Origin: Cephalotus follicularis
Lineage: Eukaryota; Streptophyta; Magnoliopsida; Oxalidales; Cephalotaceae
Length of the DNA: 64,000 bases
Direction of reading: 5' to 3'
Assembly (NCBI GenBank): GCA_001972305.1
Contig: BDDD01001463.1
Location: 124,001 to 188,000 of the forward strand
The translations under genes were made by a program, and so were the position numbers. The notes beneath the pieces were generated by a model. The model searched no databases. It saw only the letters and a list, made by a program, of their open reading frames with translations, and was not told the DNA's origin. This document shows positions 1 to 10,720 of the stretch, piece after piece (position 1 is the first letter of the stretch; each line of letters starts with the position of its first letter).

Positions 1-1870
1 AGCTATCTTCACCTATTATAAAGTTTGGAGGGTAAGAGGTGCTTTTTGTGTGTTCTTCTCTTCAAGATCATGAAGATCTTAAAATTTCCATTAATGGAGC
101 TCACACACATGGCAAGAGAAGACAATGAGAGGAGAGAGCATACAGGTTGCAAGTGTGAGGAGAAGAAGCGATGAAGAGTGTTATGTAAGTCTTAGGTAAT
201 GACTCCCCAAATAAATATCTCACTTAAGCATATCTCTAAAGCTTTAATGACTCATCATTCTCCTTATTTCATTCACACAATGACCAGCCAAATTGCTGGC
301 AAAAAGTGCTAGGTGCAAGTCGCAAATGCAAGCATTACATAAGTTACTATTTGTGGGTTGACATAGTCAACAATAGTAGGCTAAGGATTTTAACATTGGG
401 CTAACCATTGTTTGGGAAGGCTAAGGCCCAATATAAGGCATCACATAGCTTAAATTTTGGCCCACAAGGGAAGCAAATCCCTGGCCCAAATTCATCTGAA
501 AGGCCACTTGCTTTGTCTTTAATTACATGTCCAATGCACTTAAAGGTTCACAAACAATCCTTTGCACGGAACATTCTATTATGGTGATGCATGAACTCAC
601 TTCTAAAGAAGTGATGTATGTATAGAAAATAAAATGTCCACTAGCAAAGTAACATCTCTCTTAGATGTTAACCTCCCACTAAATGACATGTGTCCCTCAA
701 ACACGTCAACCTGTTCAAAAATCATGCGAGACCCAAAAGTCAGGATGGATTCTGGTACAATGATATATTTCCCACAACATCACAAAGCTCTTGTACAACC
801 ATCCCAATAGTATTTTGACCATCTAAATTTCCCCGATGTGATTTCCAATCACCCCAGAATCCGTGGACCAAAGTACCACGTCTATCACACATTAGTCGGA
901 TATCATGTAGTATCCTCACTGTCATCAGTTTATTTGTCAAGTATCCCTCATCAACAGAGCTCCAAAGGTGGGTCAGGGTTTGGATTGATGTCAACCCTAG
1001 GTAGAGCTACGATAACTATAATTCTATGAACACATTGAGACTATCGAAAGACTATATAGGAAACCAGTTGTTTCCAATCTCCCGAGTGCCTAGCCAGAAC
1101 TTTAAGTCTACAACGGTAATAGATGTCATAGATCTTATAACCCTCAATATGGGTGTGACGTTCCCATCTAGCGTAGTCGCCCATACATCTCAATGCAACT
1201 CCCACAAGGCCCAAAGACAACACTTTTGCCAACACGTGGCTAGTACTGGGGCAGGCAAAAATGAAAGCCAGGTGGTTACTACACAATGCATGCTAGCCGC
1301 TCAGATATAAGAACACAACGCAAATCACGTATGATCTTCTAGTCACCTTTGACTATACACTACCGAGACAATAGGAACTCTATTGACAGAGGTGTTTACT
1401 CTCCAAATAGATAACCTATGGTGGGTCGTTTAGTGTCATGCCTCCTAGCATGCACCCCGCATCAGCTGTAGGGTAAACCCAAATGGCAATGAGATAATCC
1501 ATCCTTCTATAACCATTCGAAGTAAGCATAACTCGACAAGTCTTTGCAGTTCATTAATTGCCCTAAGAAAGTGAACCTATGACTTGGACTGTTCTATAAG
1601 ATGGGAGTAAGGATCTCATTCTCATAACCTCTCAGGTACAAGATCCAACCCCTTGTATGATAGGGCACTATATGTGTATTCAGTTAATATGGTGATTAAC
1701 TAATTCGTAGAGACGGTTTGGGATAATACATATAGAAAAATTCCAATCTTACTGAATATTCATAATAAAACATTAATGGAACTAAGAATGTAAGGACAAT
1801 GGGTGTATCGTATGTAAAATACATATGGATGCAGCCTCCTCATGGCTTGTAAGGACACCCTAATATAACA
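1..1870 (-). repeat. LTR of copia element M (incomplete)
   Basis: On the minus strand the LTR opens with TGTTATATTAGGG at 1870, directly after the purine tract ATGGGAGAT, which is the usual copia 3'-LTR boundary. It continues to position 1 without a recognisable end, so the LTR is at least 1.87 kb. No primer-binding site is in view. The matching LTR at 62247-64000 is in the opposite orientation. No host gene was seen in this stretch; short open frames here are chance readings of LTR sequence. Confidence 0.8.
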
Positions 1871-1882
1871 ATCTCCCATTTG
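1870..1882 (-). other. polypurine tract of M
   Basis: The minus strand reads CAAATGGGAGAT immediately before the LTR start. This is the expected second-strand primer site of a copia element and fixes the LTR boundary. Confidence 0.65.
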
Positions 1883-1989
1883 GACTTGAAGCCATGAAGG
1901 CCTACGCTCGGCTTTGGTCAGTGAGTCTGTAAAGTTTGTTTCCCAGGCAACTCTCCCTATGGTGACATCTAATCTTATGATGTCTCCTA

Positions 1990-2901
1990 AATTTCCTCAA
2001 TTACATCTCTTCCAAGATATTTCCACTGATTATGATCTTTAAGATCAAACGATACCGTTGTTGTATATGTTTGGTGCAGTAATGAGAACCAAGTTCCATG
2101 GCTTGTGCAAAAGCCTCCATCAATGTCACAGTCACCACAACTGGACAAATGATGGATGGAATCTCTACAACGTTCAATAATGAACTTCCGTGTCCAAACC
2201 AACTACCATAAACGGTATCACAGGTTGCAACATACTTTTGTTCAATGGTGGAGTATGCAGTCCTTGGCTACCACAAACTCTTCCAACTCACACAGCACTT
2301 CCGTTTAGGACCAACACATGTCCTAAAACAAATTTGTGATCATCCATACCACAATAGAAATTAGACTTATTAAAACTCATAAATTTCAACTCACTGTCAT
2401 CTCCATATGTCAAGAAGGTATCCTGAGTCACTCTCAGATATCATATTCTCTTAAAAATTTCCCAGTATGTCTCACTAGGATCGGACTAAATTCGATTAGC
2501 CATTCTCTATGTATTGTTCATCATCAAGCCTTGTACAAAGTATGGCATGTATGATGGAGCCCATAGCCGAAGCATAACACATCTTATTCATGCATGTCCT
2601 GTGCTCAGAAGTCTTAGAAGATATAATCTTGGAAAGGTGAATTCCTTAGCTAATAGGTAGTAAGCCATATATGGAATTCTTTTCCATACAATTTCAGCTA
2701 CTTGTTGATGTACTAGCTTTGGAAAATTCCAAGCAATCTACTTGATCTATAACTTATAGATATTCATTCTCAAAATGTAGGAAGTCTTTCCAAAATCCTT
2801 TTTCGAAGAAGCTCTTGGTTAATTTTACTTTACCATGTCTATATCATATCCAATACATAGTATGTCATTCATGTACATTGGCAAGAAATTAATTTATGGG
2901 T
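1990..2901 (-). pseudogene. copia RT and RNase H remnant of M
   Basis: The minus-strand translation has the copia RT core around 2540-2900 (a degraded YVDDIL-type motif, then a GIHLSK-like stretch and ASAMGSIIHAMLCTR, matching the usual ASAIGSIMYAMLCTRPD). The RNase H follows around 2000-2440, with SWKS, EQKYVATC and a degenerate region matching the AVAQAKEPRSH..KHI..KYHLI block. Both domains are clearly broken. In an intact element they copy the RNA genome into DNA and remove the RNA strand. Confidence 0.8.
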
Positions 2902-3802
2902 TGTTATTTAGCATAAAAATGTGTTATTTTTAATGATCTAGTTGTTATATTTTTATGCTTGGAACATAGTACTTTGGTTGTGTTTTATTGATCTTCAGGT
3001 ACAAGGGTAAAGTCATCAAAGAACATTAATACAAGTCTAATTGGAAAATTTTTAAGAAAGAAGCCTGAAATCTATAGATTGCGTAAATAACAGAGCAAAG
3101 CGTTGACGTTTTCATTATAAGCATTGACACTTAGCTATAAAGCGCTGACATGATTGTTTTAAGTGTTGGCACTTAGAACTGCTACATGCTCTACTCTAAA
3201 CTCAATCGTCTGATCACTACAACATCCCATGCTCTGATCCAACTAGCACCTCTAAACTGCACTTCAAGTAGTCATCACGTCTGCTTCAAAAAGTCTAGCC
3301 TGCATTTCAAAGTCTGGTCAGCTATCTATGTTGTTGGTCTACTCTGATGTTCTTCAACGTGTACTCGGGAAATTCACTTCATGCTCTATCCTGCTATCAT
3401 TCCATGCTGCTCTGGTTCATCAAATACCTCCAAGCATGCTTAGCAAGTCATCATTGTAGCTTTGCCTCACGTAAATAAGCTATGCCTTGGCGTCATGAAG
3501 TCTAATTTCAACATTCAGAAGGTCGACGCCTTACTCGATACTGTCAACGCTTAACCATTCAAGCGCCAACTGTTATACGTAAATGTCAGCGCTTTGGTTC
3601 AATAAAAACGCTTTAAGCGGGGATGCTTAGTGGTCTGCTTCGTATGGTAAGTGCGCAAGTGAGCATGCTTTGGCCTACAATTATTGGAATTTTCTTTAGC
3701 ACGTTTTACTTTGTATTTTAGGAAATTTTTGGGTTGTAATATTTACATTAAGTAGGAATAATTAGGTTAGATTTTATTTCCTTTTCTATTATGTATTGCA
3801 TG

Positions 3803-3810
3803 TATAAATA
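3803..3810 (+). promoter_or_regulatory. TATA box in the LTR of A
   Basis: TATAAATA followed about 25-35 bases on by a plausible start region rich in CT. It is the likely RNA polymerase II promoter of the LTR. It is inactive or unknown in this fossil. Confidence 0.5.
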
Positions 3811-4048
3811 GAAGAGGAAGCCACAAAAACCATGTACAAGCTTGAGGAGACTCTTACAGCCACCTCCTCTCTTATTCCTTTAGTCCTCTTCCTTTAGTTA
3901 TATACAGTTTTATTCACCATGTTTTGTAGCTAAACTTCAATGTTTTTAGGGTTAGAATAAGCCACTATATGTACTGAGATTCTCCATTAATAAAATCCTT
4001 CATTTTTTTATTTATTCTTAAATTTTCCAACATCTCCCACACTTTGTA

Positions 4049-6679
4049 TGTAATGGTCCACGTTCATTTATGGATAAATTGATGTTTGGGCCCTGGGGAA
4101 AAAAAATTTCTTTTCTTCTTGGATGGGTTCGGTTTTGGGCTTGGTGGCATAAAGCCTTTGGACATGTGTTAAGAAAAGGGTTGGACAAGTGTCAAATGAA
4201 GAATGAAGAGATGGAAGATATTTTGAATGGTATCTTGGGAGGAGTGAAGCTTCTTGAAGATGTTTGGATAGTTGACTTGGATAATGTGAAGAGTAGTAAC
4301 CTTTTCCATCAGTTCACATTAGAGAGAGAAAGAGAAGGAGCTTTGCTGAGCTTTCTTTCTTCCTTCTTCACCATTTCATCCTGGAGCTTCGTTCATCTTC
4401 TGAGGTTGGAACCTTCTTACCAGTCTATGCATTTAGCAAGTGAGTGTTGTCCTCTGCTTGGGGATTCATGCATGCTCCTCGGACGTTGTTTGACAGTTAT
4501 GGCTAAGCTGTGTGTGTTGATCTTGCAGAAGAAGATCCCGACGTGGAGTCTGTATAGCAAGGAAGCAAGCTGAACACTACAGATACTAGTGAGTGGGATG
4601 TTTTCCTTTTCTATCAATTGATACTGAGAGTCCATTGTTTATATGCCTTCCATGATATTATCCTTGACCAGGATTCCTTTTCCTGTGGTCTTCTTATTTA
4701 TAACATGTTTGAAATACTGTTTTCCGAGCAGAGCACTCGATGTTGGGTTGATTGTTGTTTTCCCTTAAATTCCATGTATTTCATGCTTTCTTGATATCAT
4801 GTGTTGTTTTTCCTAGATACTGGTTACTGGTACTTGGACATGTATGAGACTTGTTATGGCAGGAAGAGGAGTGGGCGTTCGATCCCAATTCCATTCAACA
4901 GTGTCATTGTCTATGATGAACTATTGGGTGTGATTGTGCCTGGGTTCCGTAATCGGATCTGCTCATTTCGGTGGTCTATGACGGGATGATGTGTGAGGGC
5001 AGCCGAGGATCTGCTACTTCCTTTGGTCAGGCCATGATGGAGTCCTCAGACATGAGATTGCCAGCCCGAGATGGTCTAAGTGGTGATACACTTGCATCCG
5101 AGTCAAAGTTCTCCTATGTCATCTCATCAAGGGTACAGCTGAGTGGTGATTTGTGGGCCCCTTGAACGACATTATCGCTATATGTTTTCCAATGAGGTAG
5201 CTACTCGATTGATGGTCGTATGGTGTAGTACTGAACTTGTGATTGCCGATGAGGGATTTCTTGCGTAGCCCTTCAATCGATGTTCATGAAGTGAGGTGCC
5301 TCAACGTGTGATTTCTGAGGAAGCATTGCTCACATAGCCCTTCCATCGATGTTCATGCGGTGCTCTGGAAGTGGGTTTCTATATGCATATATGAGGGATG
5401 CGTACAGTCCTGTAGCCGAAGAGCATGTTGATGGATTTCAGCAGAGCTCTTACTGATTGTTGTCGAGGTGGTTCTGGCAATGGAAATGTGTGAATATGAT
5501 GTGTGCATATGTGTGTGGAATTGTGCTTGTGATTGATGCAGTGCCAGTAGTCCTCTTGAAAATTGTTGATCCTTGGAGTCTGATCGTTTCATTGATCCCC
5601 AGATCCTTGGGATATCTTGATTGTAACTTGTTATTACTCCTTTTGTGGTTAGTCATTGAGTTTGGTAGCTCTGACGTCTCCTCGGACTCTTCACTTTATT
5701 GATATTTTTGTACATATTCACCTCTTCTTTGGTTCTTGTTGAACAGTGAATAAGTGGTGTCCTCGGCCTAGTTGAGGCATGGCACGTATGTTCATTCTTA
5801 GCACCCAGTGTTTGTGGGATGATTAGGAAATTCCTTGATCTCACTCACTAGTCAGTTGGACTAATCCCCTCTCACTTTTGTGTGCAGAGGAATCAAGGTT
5901 GCTGAGTTCTCGAGATCCACTAAGAGGAGGCGTGTTTTCAGAGGTGGACGTTTGACACAAGCACCTTAGGATGGCTCCTCGGCCATGCGCAACCTTCATG
6001 CATTTTGGTGCATTCTTGGGGGGTTTTTTTATAGATTTTTATGATGTTAAGATCTGTAGCCTCTTTTGTTGTCTTTGTATATGAATCGTGGTAGATGAGA
6101 GTCCTAGGCATTTTGTCACAGGATCATGTATAATCACTTGATGTTTTAAATGCTTTTATGTTATGAGGTCTTCCTTTGTTGGATGTTCGTTGTTTTCGCT
6201 AACTGTTTAGGATGCGGAGATGAGGAGCGTGTTTAGAGTCATCTGACTTTTGGCAGAGGAGCAGGTCTCCTCAGCCCGGGCCTTTGTTGGAGCCTTAGGA
6301 GATCCTTCTCGGGGCCTTAGGGAGTTAAGAGCACCTCAACTGAGATGCAGGGGAAGGGATGGTGAGGTTCATAGATTAGGCAGACCCTTGGTTGACTTAT
6401 AGCTCGGTTAGTTTGACCTTAGAGTTGATCCCAGGCTTAAGGTCAGTGATACGTTGTCTTTTTCTGTGCTCGGCTGTTGTTTGTTTAATGCCTTAGTGTG
6501 CGTGGTTTCTTGGAGAGCTAGGTTCTCCTCTGCAGCGTGCTTCCATGTTTGCTCTCATGGCCTTAAGTGTTAGGCTCTAGTGTTAGTGTTTGGTGGGTGA
6601 GGTTAGGGATCCGGGTGGAGGATCCTTCCTCTTGGCACGGCCTTCCTCCAGCAGGGGTGGTCGGGAATGGGGTATGTCA
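4049..6679 (+). mobile_element. C': solo LTR inserted in the LTR of A
   Basis: A 2.63-kb block starting TGTAATGG and ending GGTATGTCA, flanked by TTGTA on the left and TTCTA on the right, a near-perfect 5-bp target duplication. It is a relative of C at 32096-35186 (shared TTGATGTTTGGGCC start region, TTGGACTAATCCCCTC and similar endings) and more distantly of the LTR of N. No retroelement protein domain is present, so it is read as a solo LTR. Open frames in it, for example at 4070-4573, have no recognisable domain and no matching frame in the sister copy. Confidence 0.7.
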
Positions 6680-7332
6680 TTCTACGTCTGATTAAAATCC
6701 ACATACACTTTGTCTGTGAAGAAGAAAGTTGCTGAATGAATGGTGTTTGCATGAAATCAATGGATGTCTACTCATACAGTTTGTCACACTGAACATATTC
6801 CATATAGATATAGCATGACTATTCATACAATTTGTCAATCAACACCCACTCAGTATAGACCTAGGATGACTACTCATACGATTTGCCATCACAGTCACAC
6901 TTTGTATCGACCTAGCAACTTTTTGTTTACCAAGGTTTGATCATTCAAGTAAGTGAGTTTTTCAATATAATCTATGGTGAGTTTCTATAACCTAAAACAA
7001 ATTTTATCTTACATATTTTAGTCATTTTATTTCTTGTTGTAATTCAATATTGCATGCTTAACCGTTGACGATTCTCTCGATTCAGTGCTTTTAATCATAT
7101 CATCGACGCTTGCGTTCGTAGGGTCGACGATTTTGTCGCCTATTTCAACCGTTAGTTTATTTTTGCATGTTTAGGAGTAGTTTTTGATAAATAACCCTCG
7201 ATTTTGCATACTTCGCCTAGGTTGGATAGATTAAAACTGATTTAACTTGTTTCCTAGAGTTTGTCCCAGTACTGCACAACCGTGCACTTGCGGTATAAAT
7301 TCAATTCTTTTCAAAATTTGTGAACAAGTTTT

Positions 7333-7350
7333 TTTCCGCTGTGTCGGGGA
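7333..7350 (+). other. degenerate primer-binding site of A
   Basis: The stretch ending GTGTCGGGGA resembles the Athila/Tat primer site TGGCGCCGTTGCCGGGGA. It matches about 11 of 18 positions, best at the 3' end. It fixes the approximate end of the 5' LTR. Confidence 0.5.
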
Positions 7351-7576
7351 AACAACGTTTTAGATTAGTTTTGATTTATTCAACTGATTCGTAGTATTTA
7401 GTTTAATTAGGTTTTCACATTAAAAAAACACTTAATTTTGCGTTCTTTGGTCGGATCCTCTGCCATAACATCTGGTCTATTTTCCGCACGTGGTCTGGCT
7501 TGATAAACTTTAACGATTGGTCTGACGAAAATAGTAGTCTTGTCTGCATTAGTAAGTGGTCTACTCTTCTTAGTTT

Positions 7577-10500
7577 ATGACTGAATGGGTGCGTCGTCCA
7601 AATAATCATCTTCAACGAATTAATCAACAAGCAACCATGGCTGATGAAACCCATACAAGGACAGCGCAACCATACTGTATCCAGTTGCCTGCATCTCAGG
7701 GTAACAATTTCGAGTTAAAATCCCAGTTCATTAGCATGCTCCCTCAATTTCATGGTTTTCCAAATGAGGTTGAATATCTCTTCCTTTGTGCCCTCATGAA
7801 ACTCCAGCAACTCTCAGATGATGCTATCGAATTGCGCTTTATCAATTTCTCACTTAGGGATAGAGCTAAGAGGTGCTCTATAGTCTGACCATTGGGTCCA
7901 TCTTTACATGGGATCAATTCACAGTGTCATTCTTAAAGAAATTCTTTCCTTTACATAAAACCCATAAGCTTAGGAATGACATTCTCCAGTTTCGTCTGAG
8001 ACCCAACGAATCGTTCTCTAGGTGTATGGAACGATTCAAAGACCTCCTCTTAGAGTGTCCTCATCATGGTTTGAACACTTGCCATTTATGCCAAATTATA
8101 TATGGTGGAATCGATTATTACTAGACCAAGCAATTCGTCGAGTCGATGTGTCCTGATGGGTTCACCTCATATAGTGATGAAAATGAGGCCTAGAATTTCC
8201 TGCTGGATTTGGGTGAGCGAACTAGGGAGTTGGAATCCACCCAAGTGATGGAGAGAGCTCTACATAGTAAGGGGTACGCTATAGAAGGATCAGTGGCTAA
8301 GGAGGCATAGTTAGACAGTCTCCTGAAGAGATTAGAGTCGATAGTTAGGGGACCCAAGCAAGTGAATCGCATAAACCAGAGCAACCCCGTGTGTTCTTGG
8401 TGTGCATCACCGGGTCATGTTATGGAAGAATGCCTGAGCTACTATGAAAATCAATACTCTCCTAAGAATGTAGCCGCTATGAATCAATACAACCCGTACA
8501 GTAACACTTACAATCCGGGTTGGATAAATCACCCAAATTTCCCATGGAGTCAATGGCAAAATCAAAGAGGATCATCGAATTTTTCTGGCCAACTTTAAAA
8601 ATTCTCTGGGTAACCTTCGAGCTTCTATAGCAGTCTGCACCTCAACAGACGTTCCAAAGGTTCCCTCAATCTTCCAATAACGTCTGACCTCCCTTTCCAC
8701 AACAATCATTTCAAAATCAAGAATCACCTGGACTGTTGAACCAGCCAGTAGATGCCTCTAGGATTTCTTCTCTGGAAAAGCATATGGAGCTTCTAATGAG
8801 CACTGTGTTGACTAGTCAGCATAACATGGAGAAGCAAATCTCTTAGCTCGCATCTGCTCTGCATGAAAGAGATAAAGGCAAGATGCATTCCTAGCCAGAC
8901 CCCAATCCAAGGTATGCCATGAACCATCCCGCTCAACGCCAACCGACATTGAATCCGCAAGGCTCCTCTTCCTCCTCGGGCCTATCAAAAAATGTTTTTG
9001 CCATGAGAAGTGGAAATGAGTACCAACCAGTAGATCATTTAGAAAATTCAAGTGAGTAGTTGGTTGAATCCTCTCCACAACCAAATTATTTAGACTTACA
9101 TGAGGAATCTAGGGAAAAGTAAGAGGAAGAGAAGAACGACCAACCAGCAGCGTTACCCGAGCGTACATATGACCCTCCAATTCCCTTCCCAAAGAGATTG
9201 CAAAATAAGAAAGCCCTAGCGATGGAAAAGATCATTGAAATGTTTCAGCAAGTCCAAATTAAAATTTCATTGCTTGAAGCAATTGCTCAGGTGCCCTCTT
9301 ACGCAAAAGTCCTAAAAGACTTATGCACTAAAAAGAGGATACTTCATACTCTGAAAACGGCTTTCTTGGCAGCCAATATCAGTGCTATTGTTTTGCAACC
9401 GAAGGTACAAAAATAAAAACACCATGACGGCCTGACAATCTCTTGTGTCATTGGCAACACAAAAATTGAACATGCTCTACTCGATTTAGCAGCAAGGGGT
9501 GTGCTATAGAAGGATCAGTGCCTAAGGAGGCATAGTTAAACAGTCTCCTTAAGAGATTAGAGTCGATAGTTAGGGGACCCAAGCAAGCGAATCACATAAA
9601 CCATAGCACGCCCATGTGTTCTTGGTGTGCATCACCGGGTCATGTTATGGAAGAATGCCCGAGCTACTATGAAAATCAATACTCTCCGAAGAATGTAGCC
9701 GCTATGAATCAATACAACCCGTACAGTAACACCTACAATCCGGGTTGGATAAATCACCCAAATTTCTCATGGATCCAATCGCAAAATCAAAGAGGATCAT
9801 CAAATTTTTCTGGCCAACTTTCAAAATTCTCTGGGTAATCTTCGAGCTTCTCTAGCAGTCTGCACCTCAGTAGACGTTCTAAAGGTTCCCTCATTCTTCC
9901 AATAACGTCTGACCTCCCTTTGCACAACAATCATTTCAAAATCAACAATCACCTGGACTGTTGAACGAGCCAGTATATGCCTATGGGATTTCTTCTCTGG
10001 AAAAGCATATGGAGCTTCTAATGAGCACTGTGTTGACTAGTCAGCATAACATGGAGAAGCAAATCTCTTAGCTCGCATCTGCTCTCCATGAAAGAGAGAA
10101 AGGCAAGATGCCTTCCCAGCCAGAACCAAATGAAATGTATGCCATGAACCATCCCGCTCATAACCAACCGATATTGAATCCGCAAGGCTCCTCTTCCCCC
10201 TCAAGCCCATCAAAAAATGTTTTTCCCCTGAGAAGTGGAAACGAGTACCAACCAGTAGATCATTCAGAAAATTCAAGTGAGCAGTTGGTTGACTCCTCTG
10301 CACAACCAAATTATTTAGACTTACATGAGGAATCTAGGGAAAAGCAAGAGGAAGAGAAGAAAGACCAACCAGCAGCGTTACCCGAGAGTACATATGACCC
10401 TCCAATTCCCTTCCCAAAGAGATTGCAAAATAAGAGAGTACTAGAGATGGAAAAGATCATTGAAATGTTTCAGCAAGCACAAATTAACATTCCATTGCTT

Positions 10501-10720
10501 GAAGCAATTGCTCAGGTGCCCTCTTACGCAAAAGTCCTAAAAGACTTATGCACTAAAAAGAGGATCCTTCATACTCTTAAAACGGCTTTCTTGGCAGCCA
10601 ATATCAGTGCTATTATTTCGTAACCCAAGGTACAAAAATATGAAGACCACGACGGCCTGACAATCTCTTGTGTCATTGGCAACACAAAAATTGAACATGC
10701 TCTACTCGATTTAGCAGCAA
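7577..10720 (+). pseudogene. gag region of A
   Basis: Gag (capsid and nucleocapsid) of an Athila-like element, broken in several places. The capsid part around 7.65-8.2 kb has FELKSQFISMLPQFHGF and ERFKDLLLECPHHGL. A CCHC-type zinc knuckle (CSWCASPGHVMEEC) follows, with downstream N/P/Q-rich sequence. The knuckle-to-linker part occurs twice because of a 1225-bp tandem duplication (see the repeat entry). Confidence 0.8.
8271..10720 (+). repeat. 1225-bp tandem duplication in gag of A
   Basis: Positions 8271-9495 and 9496-10720 are two head-to-tail copies offset by exactly 1225 bases from end to end, about 93-95% alike by eye. Each runs from the GGGGT(A/G)(C/T)GCTATAG block through the zinc knuckle to TTAGCAGCAA. 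A short AA(G) run at the junction could have served as microhomology. The duplication belongs to element A and is older than many of the base changes in it. Confidence 0.85.

Larger units (their letters stand above)
1..2901 (-). mobile_element. M: 3' part of an old Ty1/copia element
   Basis: Read on the minus strand this is the downstream end of a Ty1/copia retrotransposon: part of reverse transcriptase, RNase H, a purine tract and then the 3' LTR, which runs off the left edge of the window. The order RT-RNase H-LTR without integrase after RT is the copia order. The element is badly broken, with many interruptions across the coding part. Its upstream side stops where the LTR of element A begins at 2902. 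The LTR is related, at roughly three quarters to four fifths identity by eye, to the inverted copy at the right edge of the window (L). It is an old fossil. Confidence 0.85.
2902..7326 (+). repeat. 5' LTR of A (split by C')
   Basis: The LTR begins TGTTATTTAGCATAAAAATG, the same start that follows the purine tract in the downstream copies. The right end is placed at ACA 7326, just before a degenerate primer-binding site; this end is inferred. Without the nested solo LTR it is about 1.8 kb. A TATA box (TATAAATA, 3803-3810) precedes a leader-like CT-rich stretch. Words such as GCGTTGACG, GCATTGACA and GTCGACGCC recur at 3100-3180 and 3520-3600, and again near 7060-7140. Confidence 0.7.

Noticed and set aside
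4070-4573. 167-residue plus-strand frame in C'
   Set aside because: No domain, unusual composition, lies inside a solo LTR, and the sister LTR C does not keep the frame.
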